Shown: piece after piece, positions 31,966 through 44,100 of the stretch | Position numbering within the stretch: position 1 is the stretch's first letter | Layout: every line of letters begins with the position of its first letter | From: Agriotes lineatus | Taxonomy: Eukaryota; Arthropoda; Insecta; Coleoptera; Elateridae | Reading direction: 5' to 3' | DNA length: 64,000 nucleotides | Assembly (NCBI GenBank): GCA_940337035.1 | Contig: OW679200.1 | Location: 20,315,090 to 20,379,089 of the forward strand | Program-made: the position numbers and the translations under genes | Notes under the pieces: generated by a model | What the model was told of the DNA's origin: nothing | What the model saw: the letters and a program-made list of their open reading frames with translations, nothing else | Database searches by the model: none

Positions 31966-34643
31966 GGGAAATTGACAGTTTTGTTTCCTCAAACTAGGGC
32001 GCAAAAGCCGACTTTCTATACAGTGAGTAGAAAAAATATATTGTCTATATTTCATGGGCGAAATGAATGTTCTTTGGCGCATTCGAATTACTTTTTTGTC
32101 TCGACCTAACGGTCTCGGCTAAAAATGTCATTGTCATGTGCAGCAAAAAACACTAATTTCGCGCACTTAATACTAAAATAACTATTAAGGATACCCTTTC
32201 CCAATGCTAGCTGAAAAATTAATTGTTATTGAATTCTCTAAGCCTTGCTATCTACATGAAAACTAGTTTTATTGACTAATCCACCACCTGTTTTTATAAT
32301 AATAATATGGCTACACCATAATCTAGTCAATATTTCGTATGAATATACAAATGAATATGGAGCAACACTCAGTCTTTTATGTGTTATTTATTCACATTGT
32401 CAATTAAATATGCAATGTAGATGATATTGGTGCAATCTCTGATATCATCGTACATAGATTTAATTGTTTAGTGCAATTTAAGGGCTTTTCTCATAATCAG
32501 AATTTTACCCTCAGATAATAAAAACATCTAGAAACATATGTTACATGCAAAAACGGCAAAAACTGATTCTCTGGTGTAAACAATTCAAGAGCTTTAATTC
32601 CTTGGAGTTTATTGGCTAAACGGAGTAGAGCAAAGATAAGATTTCCAATTTGTGCTATACAGGAAGTCGGATTTAATATAATGAGTATTTCATGCGTTGC
32701 TTACTACAAAAATATTCACAAATTATAGAGAGCTTCAAGATTCTACATTTTTAATAATAGATAATCAGGGCAGGGAATCTAGAATTACGTATATTGTTCT
32801 ATAACAGCTGCAGTTTTCCTATCAAAGAGACACTATATTATTTGAAAGGGATAGACAAGTTTAAACGTTCAATATGTTTTCTTGTGTAGCTTCTTCAAAC
32901 TTTATAGAGAAATTCATCAATTTTATATATTTTGAAATTTAATAGTAGACATTTCCCTTTGAAAGTTAATTTTCAAAACTTTAAAGGCCAAATTTAAATG
33001 TTCACGGTGTAGCACCGAATCCCTTACAACTGCTTGAAAGATGCATAAGGCTGCATGTGTATTATACGGGCGCTTCTTTGTAAGAAATAAATGTCTAATT
33101 ATAACTTACAATATTATCGATGAATAGCATCAAGCTGTTTCTGCGATCTTCCGTGAATTTATGTAATTCGTTCGATTTCTTGCACTGGTTGAGAAAGCAC
33201 GTCAGAAATGTAACTCGTAGATTTATAGGACCAGGTTATTTTACTGAAGGGGTTGAAACATTATGACGGATTGTAGGGTAAGATTTGAATGGAGTAGCCA
33301 GGCCTAACTACCCTTTAAGACATTTGTAGTCTACGTCAGTTTATAAATGAACGCACCTCAGTACTAGAGAATGTATTAAAAATTCAAATAAAAATACACT
33401 GACTTTTTGTGTCATGTTTTGCTTATTGTAGTCGATATGGTGACCTAGTGAGTTACTTGGTGTAAATTGAAAACAAACGTCTGCAAAATCTTCTGGCTTG
33501 CAAACAATATATTGTAACCTGAGCTAGTGATATAACACCAATGCTGAATGTTGCATAAATATAGCTTAGATATTAAATATTATGAACTAGTTTTGCGGTT
33601 TAATTAATTTCCGTAAAACTTTACACAATTGTCTATATTATGGTAAAACGTTAGTTTGAACAAGCTGAATCACGAGAATTGAAAAAAAACGATAAAAGCG
33701 AAGCGAACAAGCTGATGTCAAGTAGCGATGATGATTAAGGTTTTTATAAACATCTAATTGTTAATCTCTCTTTCACACACGAATTTGTAAATCCTTAGCT
33801 CAGTACGCTATTTTTTATTTTGAGAGAAAGAAATATGAAAATTAGTGAAATCTTAGGGCTCATATTTTTCCTACTTTTTGCATGTGTTATTAACCTTTCT
33901 TTTAACTGCTCTTGATGGTGTTTTCTCGGGTCCATCCTCTTTTATTATACCTTTAGAATATATACCTACGTAGTTTAAGTGTATTACTATTTTTTTAAAT
34001 TTTCTGTAATATGAAATAAAGTAAGCAAGAGAGGAACGGGTGAATCTATTATTTCATCAAAAATTAACGTATATAACCGGATAACCGCAAACATTTTAAT
34101 CTCTACTGGTGTACTTCACTTAGCTGACATCCGGCATCAATGATTTAAAAAATAAATGCTAGTGTAATTTTTTATTTTAATGTAGAAATACTATGTAACA
34201 AAGGCATTACAAAGTTGGTAATTTTGTTCGGCATTATTAATATAAATTTAAATTGCCAAAATTCCATTAGCCTTGTACTTAGCGTTATCTTTAAGATCCT
34301 ACGTGTACGAGTTAAATTAAGCGGCCTGTATGTCATATTCATGATTGATTAAGTAAATATGTCTGAAATAAGGTACACGAAATACTTGAATACTCAATGG
34401 AGTACTTTAAAACACTGCGCTAGGGAAACATTGACCTAAATTGTGTAGAAAACAACGATAGGTGAATAAATATTGGTATTAGATGTGCAAGTGCTAAAGC
34501 AGAGTAATACTCAATCATTTAATGCACAAGGAACGAACGTACATTACTTTATTCTGTAGAGGTTGCTGCAGTAGGGAGAGTATGATAACTGATAACATAA
34601 CTTAATTAATGGGTTGTTTTATAATCTTTAATACCTAGTAATT

Positions 34644-34998
34644 TACGATACAAGTGTGTAGAGCTACTCTTTACGCACGAGTGGGGTTGAGTTAAAACGC
34701 GAGTGACTAAAGATGCTTTAAGCATGTGTATCGTACAATATTTTATCTACGATAGAATCTAGAAAACGCGGTAAATATAAAAAAAAATAAATGTAAATTA
34801 GGATTACCAGCAACCGGTCATAATTTGGCGTGTTTTAAAAATTTTAAAACACGTTGGTACTGACAACGTGCCTAATAAAATCTTTTAAACACGTTACTAC
34901 TGGCGACGTAAACTAATGAAAACATGCTATTAAACAGTCGTTTTACAAACTTAAAACTGCCAACTAAAAGGCAATTTTACACATTATCGTAGATAAAA
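34644..34998 (+). mobile_element. Hairpin unit 7
   Basis: A hairpin at 34644-34735 (TACGATACAAGTG... / ...CATGTGTATCGTA) is followed by a body bounded by the exact inverted repeats TTTTATCTACGATA (34741-34754) and TATCGTAGATAAAA (34985-34998). The body has the palindrome CGTGTTTTAAAAATTTTAAAACACG split across 34847-34872 and repeats of AACACGTTACTACTGGCGACGT type. Same subfamily as units 1 and 8. Confidence 0.8.
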
Positions 34999-34999
34999 G

Positions 35000-37620
35000 T
35001 ATATCAAAAGTATATTCGTGTTTGAACATAGAAGCATATAAGCTTGATGCTCGAAAATATATTTAATGTATTAGTGTTAATGATTACAATACATTTTTCC
35101 ACAATAACTATAAAATGGTATTTTTAACATTGCGCTATAATGATATGCATTTCCTTTGAACCAATATACATGAAATACTAGTATATTATATATTAGGTCA
35201 GGAAAGTGATGATTTACATGACGAAGTGGCGAGACCGGCAAGAACACTTTCTTGACATATTATGTACTATTGAACTATTTTTTGCTTGATTTGCAACGTT
35301 GTGCAATACATACAATGACTTGTTTCCATATAAATACAAAATATGACACTATATTATTAGAATGCTCAATTATCGGCCCATTTTCGCTGCCCTGTTTAAC
35401 CTCTCGCGGACTATAACCTTTGTGATATTCCCATGCAAATAAACTTATCTAGGTCGCAAAACATTAAGCAAGTTCGGTGTAGTAACGTCAGTAGATATTC
35501 AAAAGCTGAACCCTTTCTGAATAGGAAATCAATCTGCCTTGGGCTTTAATAATACTGGAAACTTCGTTCAGTGCTTAATGGTATCGATTTGCAATTTGCG
35601 TCTGGAAACGAGATGAGATGACATGACACAGGAAAATCAATTCCAAGTTATGACTTGATTGCAAGAACCCATGAGAACGTGGGCAGGTTGATCATTATTG
35701 TGTAATCTAGCTACCCAAAGGGTCTCCGTAACGAGTAGGTAGTTTTCTTGCAAAACAGGTAATTTAATAGTGCTTGATGTTTGGTTTCATTTAATTTCTT
35801 AGTTCGGTGGTTTTTCAGTCTATATTTAAGACTTTAAGACCTATTACACCACACATGCATGGGATGTAGGAACAGGATTATTCACGAGAAAGCACGAGCA
35901 AAATAGGCAATCCAAAACACATATAACAGAATACTGCGACATATACATCTTTATTTGCGGTATTTTTTGACCAGAAATGCCTGTTTGATATGTTTGGAAC
36001 TTTATTCTACTCAACTTTTAATCAATGATGTTTGAAAATTTCTTTCTTTTATATATTTCTTAGATGCAACCAAAACCATCCAAACATTCGAACCATTGGA
36101 CAGTGTGAAGTAGTTAATAAAATTGTTTAACTTGGTTCTCTGATAGTCAGTACTGAAATCTGTATGTTTAATACAGAGACGAATCCAGATGGCCAGATGC
36201 TCAATTAGGTAAAAACACGTTTTCTTAATTCTGTCTGTCTGTCTGCCTGTCCGTCTGCCTGTCCGCCTGTTGGCGATATAGCTCAAGAACTGTTTGTTGG
36301 AGAAAGTTAATACTTTGAATAGGGATTATGTCGACCTGGTTCGAAATCGAACATACCTTCGATTAAATATGCAGAGGGCGAGCACCTTAAAAAAATAATT
36401 TGTTGTATATTTTTACTTTAAATGAGAAATTGATATAAGTACTAATTTGCACATAACTTAGACTTTACCCTTGAAGAAAATGGGACCCAACAGATACAGG
36501 GTAAATGTTGCAAAAGACACAGAAATGGACAACCATAAGCGAGTCGTATATAATCCAGCTGCGAGGATAAATGAGAGGCGTTCCTTTATGACCGAACGGG
36601 AATAGGGGGCGGGTTGCGCCCGGGCTGTCGCCGAGCGTTAAAATCGCTCTTTCAGGCACTAAAATCGCACTGAGGTCGAATCATACAGCACGCAATGTTT
36701 TTTATTTACAAATTGATGTAATTTGCATTATCAAGTGTTTCTTTTTATTGTTTGGTATTATTAGGAACGTTAAGATATTTTTACCTCTAGTTTACTTTGA
36801 TTTTTCAAAATATTTAGTGTCACAACTTCCACTTGCGAGGGAAGTTCTGAACAAAGCTCTTTACAGATTTATTGTTAGGCAGCCGAAGCGTGTGAGCTGT
36901 TAGAGACGACGTATAGATGGACGCTTTTGAAGTACATTTTGCAAATCTCCTAGATGGGTTTATCGTACGACTGCTTCTATATTGTAAGATAATAAACCCC
37001 CCAATAACGCATATTCCCGAATCCTGACTTCTTCGAATATGTTATATCAATCGCGGAGAAACCTACTGTTTATAGAAATTTCAGGGAAAAAGTGGCCGAC
37101 GACGTTCCCACAAACGTAGACATCACGAAAGACGTTACAGAACAAAATTTCTGCTATGCTGTCCGGCTTACCAGCAATTGTGATACATGCCGTGATACTG
37201 TGACGAGAGCGGTTCAACGGAAGACTGTTTAATCATTGGGCCACAAAATATCTAACAAGACGTTAAGAAGAAGAAGAAGATGAATCGTTTATTCATGGGA
37301 TAGTATGCGCCCTAACAAATCGAAACTAATAAGACGATTCAAAATATAACATGAATTATAGTTACGTGTACGTAAAGAATCAAAAGTGCTCAAAAGTTTT
37401 CCGAAAGACCATTCTGAAGTTGCCAAACGCATTTTATTGCTTATTACAATAGTCCTTCCATATTTTTGAATAATACTGTATAAAGTTTCTGTGCAATATT
37501 GTTCAACACTCTTTAAAGGATCGCAGAAAGAATAAAAAAGATAGTTTAAACCCACATTTGTATTGATGATAAGCCATAAATGCTGTACAATTGACAAATC
37601 ATAGAACAGGTTGATATGAG
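35000..37620. other. No recognisable gene; small hairpin and (TCTG)-rich tract
   Basis: A hairpin at 35190-35262 (TAGGTCAGGAAAGTG / CACTTTCTTGACATA) has the centre GACGAAGTGGCGAG, similar to the hairpin units. A CTGTCTGTCTGTCTGCCTGTCC-like tract lies at about 36229-36262, and an (AAG) run at 37265-37280. No coding family is recognised. Confidence 0.4.
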
Positions 37621-37659
37621 GCTGACATGAGGCAAAAAAAAACAGGGAACCAGTCTTTA

Positions 37660-38260
37660 TTAACAAATATTGACACGCTCCCGAATCCCTCATTTGCCAG
37701 CCAAAAGTCATCGCCGGCGCCTAATTTTTCAAAGCTACCCATAAATGGTTAAAATTTAAACAGGCCATATTATGCGTACGCAGGAAAAGCGAAAGTCTCA
37801 GCGGCTAGTAACCCATCACGGGCGGTCGATCCAGGCGCCGAGGTGTCTTCTGAACGCGCACACAAAGGGCCACTTATGCGATCAAAAAGGCTTAACACCG
37901 AAGGTAACAAAACACCGTCTAGCAGGTAGAAGAAGGGACGCGCGAACACTTCGTTATAAACCGCGACCAGAAACAAACAACAAAGCTCCGATTGTGATAT
38001 CAAAACAAGCATGTGAGAATATAAAACGCTTCCGGCTGGGCGGAACACCATCAAGTCTGGTATCAAAAAACGCCAAATGAAGCCAGCTACGCCATGAACC
38101 AGCACTATTAGTAACAAAGTTAGCCACAAATTAACGATTCCGTGAGAAAATGGCTCACAAGCTCCCACTCTCTCGACCAATGGGGATCGACGGTAGCAAG
38201 AACAATACATCGGGGCCCTTTATAAACACAGCGAATCTTACTGGAATTCATTTACCAAAT
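37660..38260 (-). promoter_or_regulatory. CpG-rich block with minus-strand TATA box and AATAAA (possible solo LTR)
   Basis: A local GC- and CpG-rich island in AT-rich DNA. On the minus strand there is TTTATAAAGGGC (about 38226-38215) and, some 560 bp downstream, TTAATAAAGACTGG (about 37665). Long open frames exist on both strands (146 codons on -, 102 on +) but neither resembles a known protein. A TATA box and poly(A) signal bounding a short block would suit a solo LTR or a promoter with first exon. No target duplication was identified. Confidence 0.3.
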
Positions 38261-38706
38261 TATTCTTTGATGCGAGAAGCTAAAGCGTTATAAGATGAAA
38301 TATTACTGGCGCGGACCCGATATACAGGCAGACTTGCCAACTATGTCCCAAAACTGTACGAAATGGTAATGTAACTCTACGAATTCAGGAAAAGTAGAAA
38401 ATTGCCTGACAATTTGTATGTGCCTACTAACTGGCCCAATTTGTTTGCCATCTAAGATTAGATGCTCATTATGTACAGAAGTTTTGTTAACAATCGTCGT
38501 CTTCGTTCTATCATTATTAATTTTCAAATCTATATTCCTGTACTCTTCACTGACCTGGTCTAATAAACCCTGTAGGTGTACAAGTAGTGCCATATCGCTA
38601 GTCTATCGGATGCAATCGATGTATTCGTCGTACATTGTTACCCCTTGTTGCTGGTTAGGTGAAGCTTTTCTAATTGCTATCTGTGAAATAGACGATACGC
38701 AAGGTC

Positions 38707-38724
38707 GGGGGGGGGGGGGGGGGG
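38707..38724 (+). repeat. Poly-G tract (18 G)
   Basis: Eighteen consecutive G residues, unusual in this AT-rich context. It lies just beyond the YADD region of the LINE relic. Confidence 0.95.
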
Positions 38725-39099
38725 ATATAACACTACCTGACTCCTCGATTTACATGCACTTTTACAGTTTCTAATTGATCTAGTTTTACCCTAGCCGTCT
38801 GATTCCAATAATAGTTAGTTATTATATGTTCCACGTTACAGGTAGAAATTTAGCGTTTTGACTGCTGCAATCGGAATGATTTTGTTACGTATAATTTTTA
38901 TTTAAGGTACAATTAAATTATAAGTTCAGGAAATTTCTTGAGTTGCCTGCAATTCCTGACTGTATGTTTGGTTGTCTACCCTAATTTTTAATTTTTACTA
39001 TTTTAAAAATGTTTGGGTTTTAGGGGATTCTACTGAATTTTCAAAATAGATTGCGAGTATGATTTCCGGAGGCCATTTTATGGCACTGATTTCGTGAGA

Positions 39100-39690
39100 A
39101 TGTTCCTGGGTGCTATGCCTGTGATTTTTGAGATTTTGCTTCATGCAAATCAATTATGATGCAAATCGTCGCTCACCCATAAGGAATTCTCTATGACATT
39201 GTTTGAATAAATTTGGTTAAGTTGGGATACAAAATTAGTTTTGCGAAATTACCTACGATTGGCTACCTTCCAACTTTGGTACGTTTCTATCGTTCCGTTT
39301 TGAACATGGATTTTTAAGTCTTTCCCGTACCCCCTAGTGGTTTTTTAGTGCCACGCTCTGCATATGTCCCCTTCTGGGCTCTATACAAGACGACGTAGAA
39401 CACCAACCTGTAGGCGGTTCTGCACCACTCAATTCAGGTGGCTAATTACGAGACTTAGTCCACACGGCTTCTCCCTCGTACGATAACTGGAGAAAAGCTT
39501 CCTCCACCTTACTTTGCACATTTACTTGGACGACCTCTTAGCAGGAACCTCCCCGAACCCGCAACCCTGGATAGCTTCTGCATTGACGATGCCTGCCATA
39601 TTCGCCCCAGGTCCCCTCGCTTTCTTAAGCTCTCGTATTTGACTTGTCTGACGTCTCACAACTGTGAAATATGTTGCACCAAAAACTATC
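39100..39690. other. GC-richer stretch, unassigned
   Basis: Lies between the two halves of the minus-strand LINE relic. Base composition is clearly more GC-rich at 39350-39680. It may be more LINE sequence or a nested insertion, but I recognise no motif. Confidence 0.35.
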
Positions 39691-40199
39691 TATTATATTA
39701 GATAGTTGGTTACACCTTATCAAAGGCCTTTTCGACGGCGATAAAACAAATATAGACCGATTTTTGCTGATCTAAGCATTTCTGTATGAAGAGCAGCACT
39801 CTGTAAAGAGCATTCTTGGTGCACAATGCCTTACGAAAACCACACTATGACGTAATCTTCACATTGTCTATATATACGTTGGCGAATGAGTAATTTTGAG
39901 TACATCACTCAACAAACTGATAGGTCCATAATCTCCATACGATTTCGGACAATGTTTTTGAATTGGCACGGAAATGGATTGTAGCCAGTCATTTGGCAAT
40001 TTTCCGGTATCGTATATTTTACTGACCAAATCTACTACCACATCTACGACTGTTTCGCCCATCTTTAAAGAGTTCGGCTGGAATCTTATCAAGTCAGCTG
40101 ATTTTCTTACTTTGGCTGATTTTAACTCGTATTCGACCTCTGACTTCAGTATAATTCGTCAACTGTTGCTGTCATTAGAAGTGAGTTCCATTGCAATCG

Positions 40200-40914
40200 A
40201 TAAGCATTATCAATACTTTACGATATTTACTTGAAATCCATGCTTTCCTAATTTTGGGATAATATCACTCAAAAGGGTAATTTTAAAAAGCCATCAAGAT
40301 AACCCGATTCGTTGTTTTGTTACACGTAATTAGTATGCAAGTAAATGGTGAGAAAGAGAAAGTTATTTTAAAAATCAACCCATATTTGTAACGTTTACTA
40401 CCTTTTCCTTATGTCTTTAAATCGGCACAAACTAAGACAAAAATCTGTAATCATGATCAATTCAGATAACAAATTGTGAGCCCCATTACTTATGTACCGA
40501 AGGAAGTTATTGTACCGTGCTAAATAACACTCAAATATTCAACCGAGAGAGACCTCTGTTTCACAAACTATCCATTTAGTCACTTAGAACTGTTTTCAAG
40601 CACAATAAACTCTTGAACTCTCACAATTTTCTGAAGGAAGGGAGAATTAACCTGTTCGAAGGCTCGAACACGCGCTGGGAGTAATTTCGTGAAACTTGTT
40701 CGCACGGTACTTCACGTGCGAGCTTTATGTGCTTAAATAAATCGAAAGGGTTTTCCTGCACGACCTGACCTATCGCAAGTTTCAATCAGACGACTAATGA
40801 ATAATTTCGTAGCGTAACGCAGCCGGCTGTTATTGCGTCAGAATGACAACCACGACCACACGCATATTGTCTTCTGCCCTTTAAGATCATTACTGAACTA
40901 ATCTCTTTCTTTCC
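40200..40914. other. Sequence upstream of the kinase 5'UTR acceptor
   Basis: No feature is recognised until the polypyrimidine tract CTAATCTCTTTCTTTCCAG at 40898-40916. This is presumably the 3' end of a 5'UTR intron. Confidence 0.45.
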
Positions 40915-40916
40915 AG

Positions 40917-41000
40917 GTGATCAGTCTCAGTGGCCTTCAAGCGAGTAGTAAACATGCAGCAGGATTTTATTGTAGGACCAATTTAAGTAGAAAGTGAGAA
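40917..41000 (+). promoter_or_regulatory. Kinase 5'UTR segment with upstream ORF
   Basis: A strong acceptor (TTTCTTTCCAG) ends at 40916, so the first coding exon begins with about 84 nt of 5'UTR and at least one exon lies further upstream. The UTR holds a 10-codon upstream ORF, ATG at 40954 to TAA at 40984. An in-frame TGA stands two codons before the main ATG (at 40995), fixing the start at 41001. Confidence 0.65.
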
Positions 41001-41168
41001 ATGGATAGATACGAACAATTATCAGTTGTGGGGGAAGGATCTTACGGGTTGGTGATGAAGTGCAAACACAGAGACACCGAGCAAGTAGTGGCCATCAAGA
41101 AGTTTCTCGAAACTGAAGAGGATGCTACTGTGCGGAAAATGGCTCTTCGAGAAATTAGAATGTTGAAG
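41001..41168 (+). CDS. CDKL-like kinase, coding exon 1
   Basis: 56 codons from ATG to REIRMLK, ending at a GTAACG donor, phase 0. It encodes the Gly-rich loop, the ATP-anchoring Lys33 and the C-helix Glu51. Confidence 0.93.
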
Positions 41169-44100
41169 GTAACGATTGGTGTTATAATTAATTTTGTGGA
41201 TGTAACTCAGCTCGCTGTAAAAGTCTTTTAGAACTGTTGTAAAGTTGTAATTTATAATTTATTATTCTAAATAATTTGTCATTAGTGCTTAAAACAAACT
41301 CCAAGTAACGAACAAGATACTTTTCCATAGTTACTAGAAGAAGGAATCGGGAAAACCTTTCCTGTCGTTTGCCACGGTTATGTATTTTGTATCGTATGTA
41401 TTTAATTGATTATATCTGGAATAAGAGCAAAATATCTGTTTTCGGGCATCTGATAATTTAATTAAGAAATTGATATAGCTTGTGTTATTAGTTGACAATT
41501 GTTTTTATTTCGAAAATTTAATTTTCTACTTTAATCATAATACAGAAATACACTCAAACTTCAAAACGTGGTGCACATTTTACACCTTCTATTAATATGG
41601 TAGACACTTCCTATGTCGTACATATATTTTTTGCACGATAGAACGATGTTACTAAGTTACCGCGTTTGTTGCCAAATCAGTAAGTTATGCTTACCGTTCT
41701 AGAATGGTAAGTAAAAATTCGAGGTTAACAGGTTGGCTTTTGTGTCAGTCTGTGTCAAAACTGACGCAAAACCTAACCTGCTAACCTCGAATTTGACATA
41801 GACTTACAGTGCCACCAACATATTATTCTGCTGCATAATGTCACATTTTACTGACGTTTGAAGAAAAATACATTTCTATCGTGCAAAAACCGTCATAAGC
41901 ATTAATCACGAACGTTAAGGATTATCGATCTCAGACAACAATTGGAATCGTCGCTTCGCTCCTCCTCCAAACAATTGTCTTCGGTCGGTAAAATGTCCTT
42001 ACCGTTCTTAATACTTAATATACTATTTATTAGTTGTATTGGTTATACCTTTATGTAAATGTGTCAGCCGTTTCCAAGCTTTTAAAGCAGAGGACTCGTA
42101 TTTTAATTTGGATCCCTGTAAGATTGGAGTTAACTAATTTTATTGTAAATTATGGCACACGTTCTTATTTCAAGAAACCAGAACAGCCGGCCTTTAAACT
42201 AGGGTTTCCAGTCCCGGGATCCGGTCCCGGGACAGTCCCGGGATTCTACCACAAAAACCGAGTCCCGGGACCATAGCCAGCCCAGGCGAAGTCCCGGGAC
42301 CATGTCAACATGCGTGCGTATACTCGATATCAGAGAATTAGGACGGTTATTCACCGGCGTATTACTCATACCTCTTGCACTTTCTGCATTATTTGCGTTT
42401 TGCGTAGGCAAGAGAGGTATTGTTTTCGGTAGGTTAGAATTAAACATGTGTGTTGTTTCAGCCACATTTGCATATCTTCTTCTATTTATGTATTTGTCTG
42501 TTTCTTTTGTTGGATTTAGATATATTTTACGCGTAGTTGTGTGCCTATTTTGTAACAGTAAGGAGTCGGGTAACTACATTGTAGACTTTCAAAACTATGT
42601 GCGAAGAAGCTGAATATGTAATTTATATTTTTGGGTTTTAGAATGTGTTCGTTATTTGTCTGCTAAAGCGTTACAATTAGAATGAATTCCGATTTGCAAC
42701 CTACCTTCATTTTACATTAAAAAATAACGATTTGAAGCAATATAGCAACAATTTTATATACTGAAGATATAAACAATTGGCGAAATGGAGAGTTTGTTCC
42801 TATAAAATTATCATAGTCAGAGGCAGCTTGACGAAAGGATTACACAAGCACTTTGCAGTTCAAACAAAAGCAAAAGATGCAGAGCGACAGACATTTTTAG
42901 TACCAGAAGAAAGCAATGAAGTTATAAACGAGTCCCAACGCAGATTATCAGCACAGAAATACTTTATTTACCTTAAAACACTTGTTTTTCTTTGGAAATT
43001 GCATTCGGAAATTTCACCTGAACACTATTTTCCTTTCGGGACCATTTTCGGGATCTTCGGGACTAGTCCCGGGACTTGAAATTTAACTGGTAAGTCCCGA
43101 AAACACTTTTGGTCCCGGGACTTGGAAACCCTACTTTAAACACTTTTTTATGAAAACAATGTGCTACTTTACACTTCTCGTTTTCCAACTACCTGAGTTT
43201 CCTCAATCATACACGTTCAGTGTAAGTTCGCTTATTTTAATTTCCACAGACTAGCTGTTATTTTGACCTTGCCTGTCTTTTTTTTTCATATACCACTCCG
43301 TCATATCCACACTTTTATTCAAGAAATTAAATGCCATATCGAAGTCGTTGGAAGCACTTTTTTGCGGATGAAGGGTTTTTTCTGTAATAGAGATATCAAC
43401 TATGCAATTAAATAGAAACAGTCACGTATTACATCTTCTCAGTGCTCCTCTATGGTGTGGAAGCTTGGACGCTAGAAAAATGAATCATTAACTTAACTGT
43501 CTAGAAGCTCTCGAAATGTGGCTACAACCCAGAATGTTAAAATTTTTATGAATTGACAGGAGAAAAAACGAAGAGGTTCTTCGGCCCCAAAAAGGGCTTC
43601 TGCAGCTATGTGCTTTTAGACTCAGATTGCGTCTTGGTAATGGCGTCATCGAGCATTGTTTATTGCCTGATATGTTTGTTAGCCGGAAAAGGTTGGACGC
43701 ACGCTCGCTGAGCCATCTCGGAATCCCCGTAGTTCGGCGCCTTTCTGAAATTGCAGAAACAGGGTATACGTACATAATTTAAATCTTGACGTTTTTAAAA
43801 AATACGCTGCATATCGCGTCATGATTTAAGTTGGACACTCACTGATGATGCTCATATCTGTAAGACAGAGTTTTATGTTTATTAGTGTTTTTTAAACTAT
43901 TCCCGCGGCAAATAGGTGGTGCTTCGCCACAAACTATTGAATAAAATTATTCACAGCTTCTGTTGTACGACGAGGCCTCACCGAAAAAACGTAAAGATAG
44001 ATATGGTGGGACTGTTTACCGCATCCCAGGAAGCTGTTCGCCCCCAATTGCAGAATAAGCGTGTGAATGAAACTTGACCCGTGTACTGTTTTACTAATAA

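Larger units (their letters stand above)
31205..34640. other. Intergenic or intronic DNA with two palindromic patches
   Basis: Nothing coding is recognised. Two palindromic patches (31265-31350 and 31645-31965) are listed separately. From 32.0 to 34.6 kb the sequence is plain AT-rich DNA without repeats that match elsewhere in the window. Confidence 0.4.
38300..40100 (-). pseudogene. Non-LTR retrotransposon RT relic
   Basis: From right to left on the minus strand: VVDLVSKIYDTGKLPNDWLQ followed by SYGDYGPISLLSDVLK (40050-39900, RT motifs 1-2). Then come a GFRKALCTKNALYRVLL reading and ICFIAVEKAFDKV (39850-39700, motif A region). After a long gap, SDMALLVHLQGLLDQVSEEY and IDLKINNDRTKT (38610-38490, YADD region and motif D), and a LILDGKQIG segment. 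The order is that of a LINE reverse transcriptase with numerous stops; inactive. Confidence 0.75.

Noticed and set aside
37770..38210. Overlapping 146-codon (-) and 102-codon (+) frames
   Set aside because: Long frames in a CpG-rich block on both strands with no family resemblance. Kept only as a regulatory/LTR-like candidate.
42302..42613. 103-codon hydrophobic frame inside the CCCGGGAC hAT element
   Set aside because: It has no transposase or membrane-protein family motif and starts in terminal repeat sequence; treated as chance.
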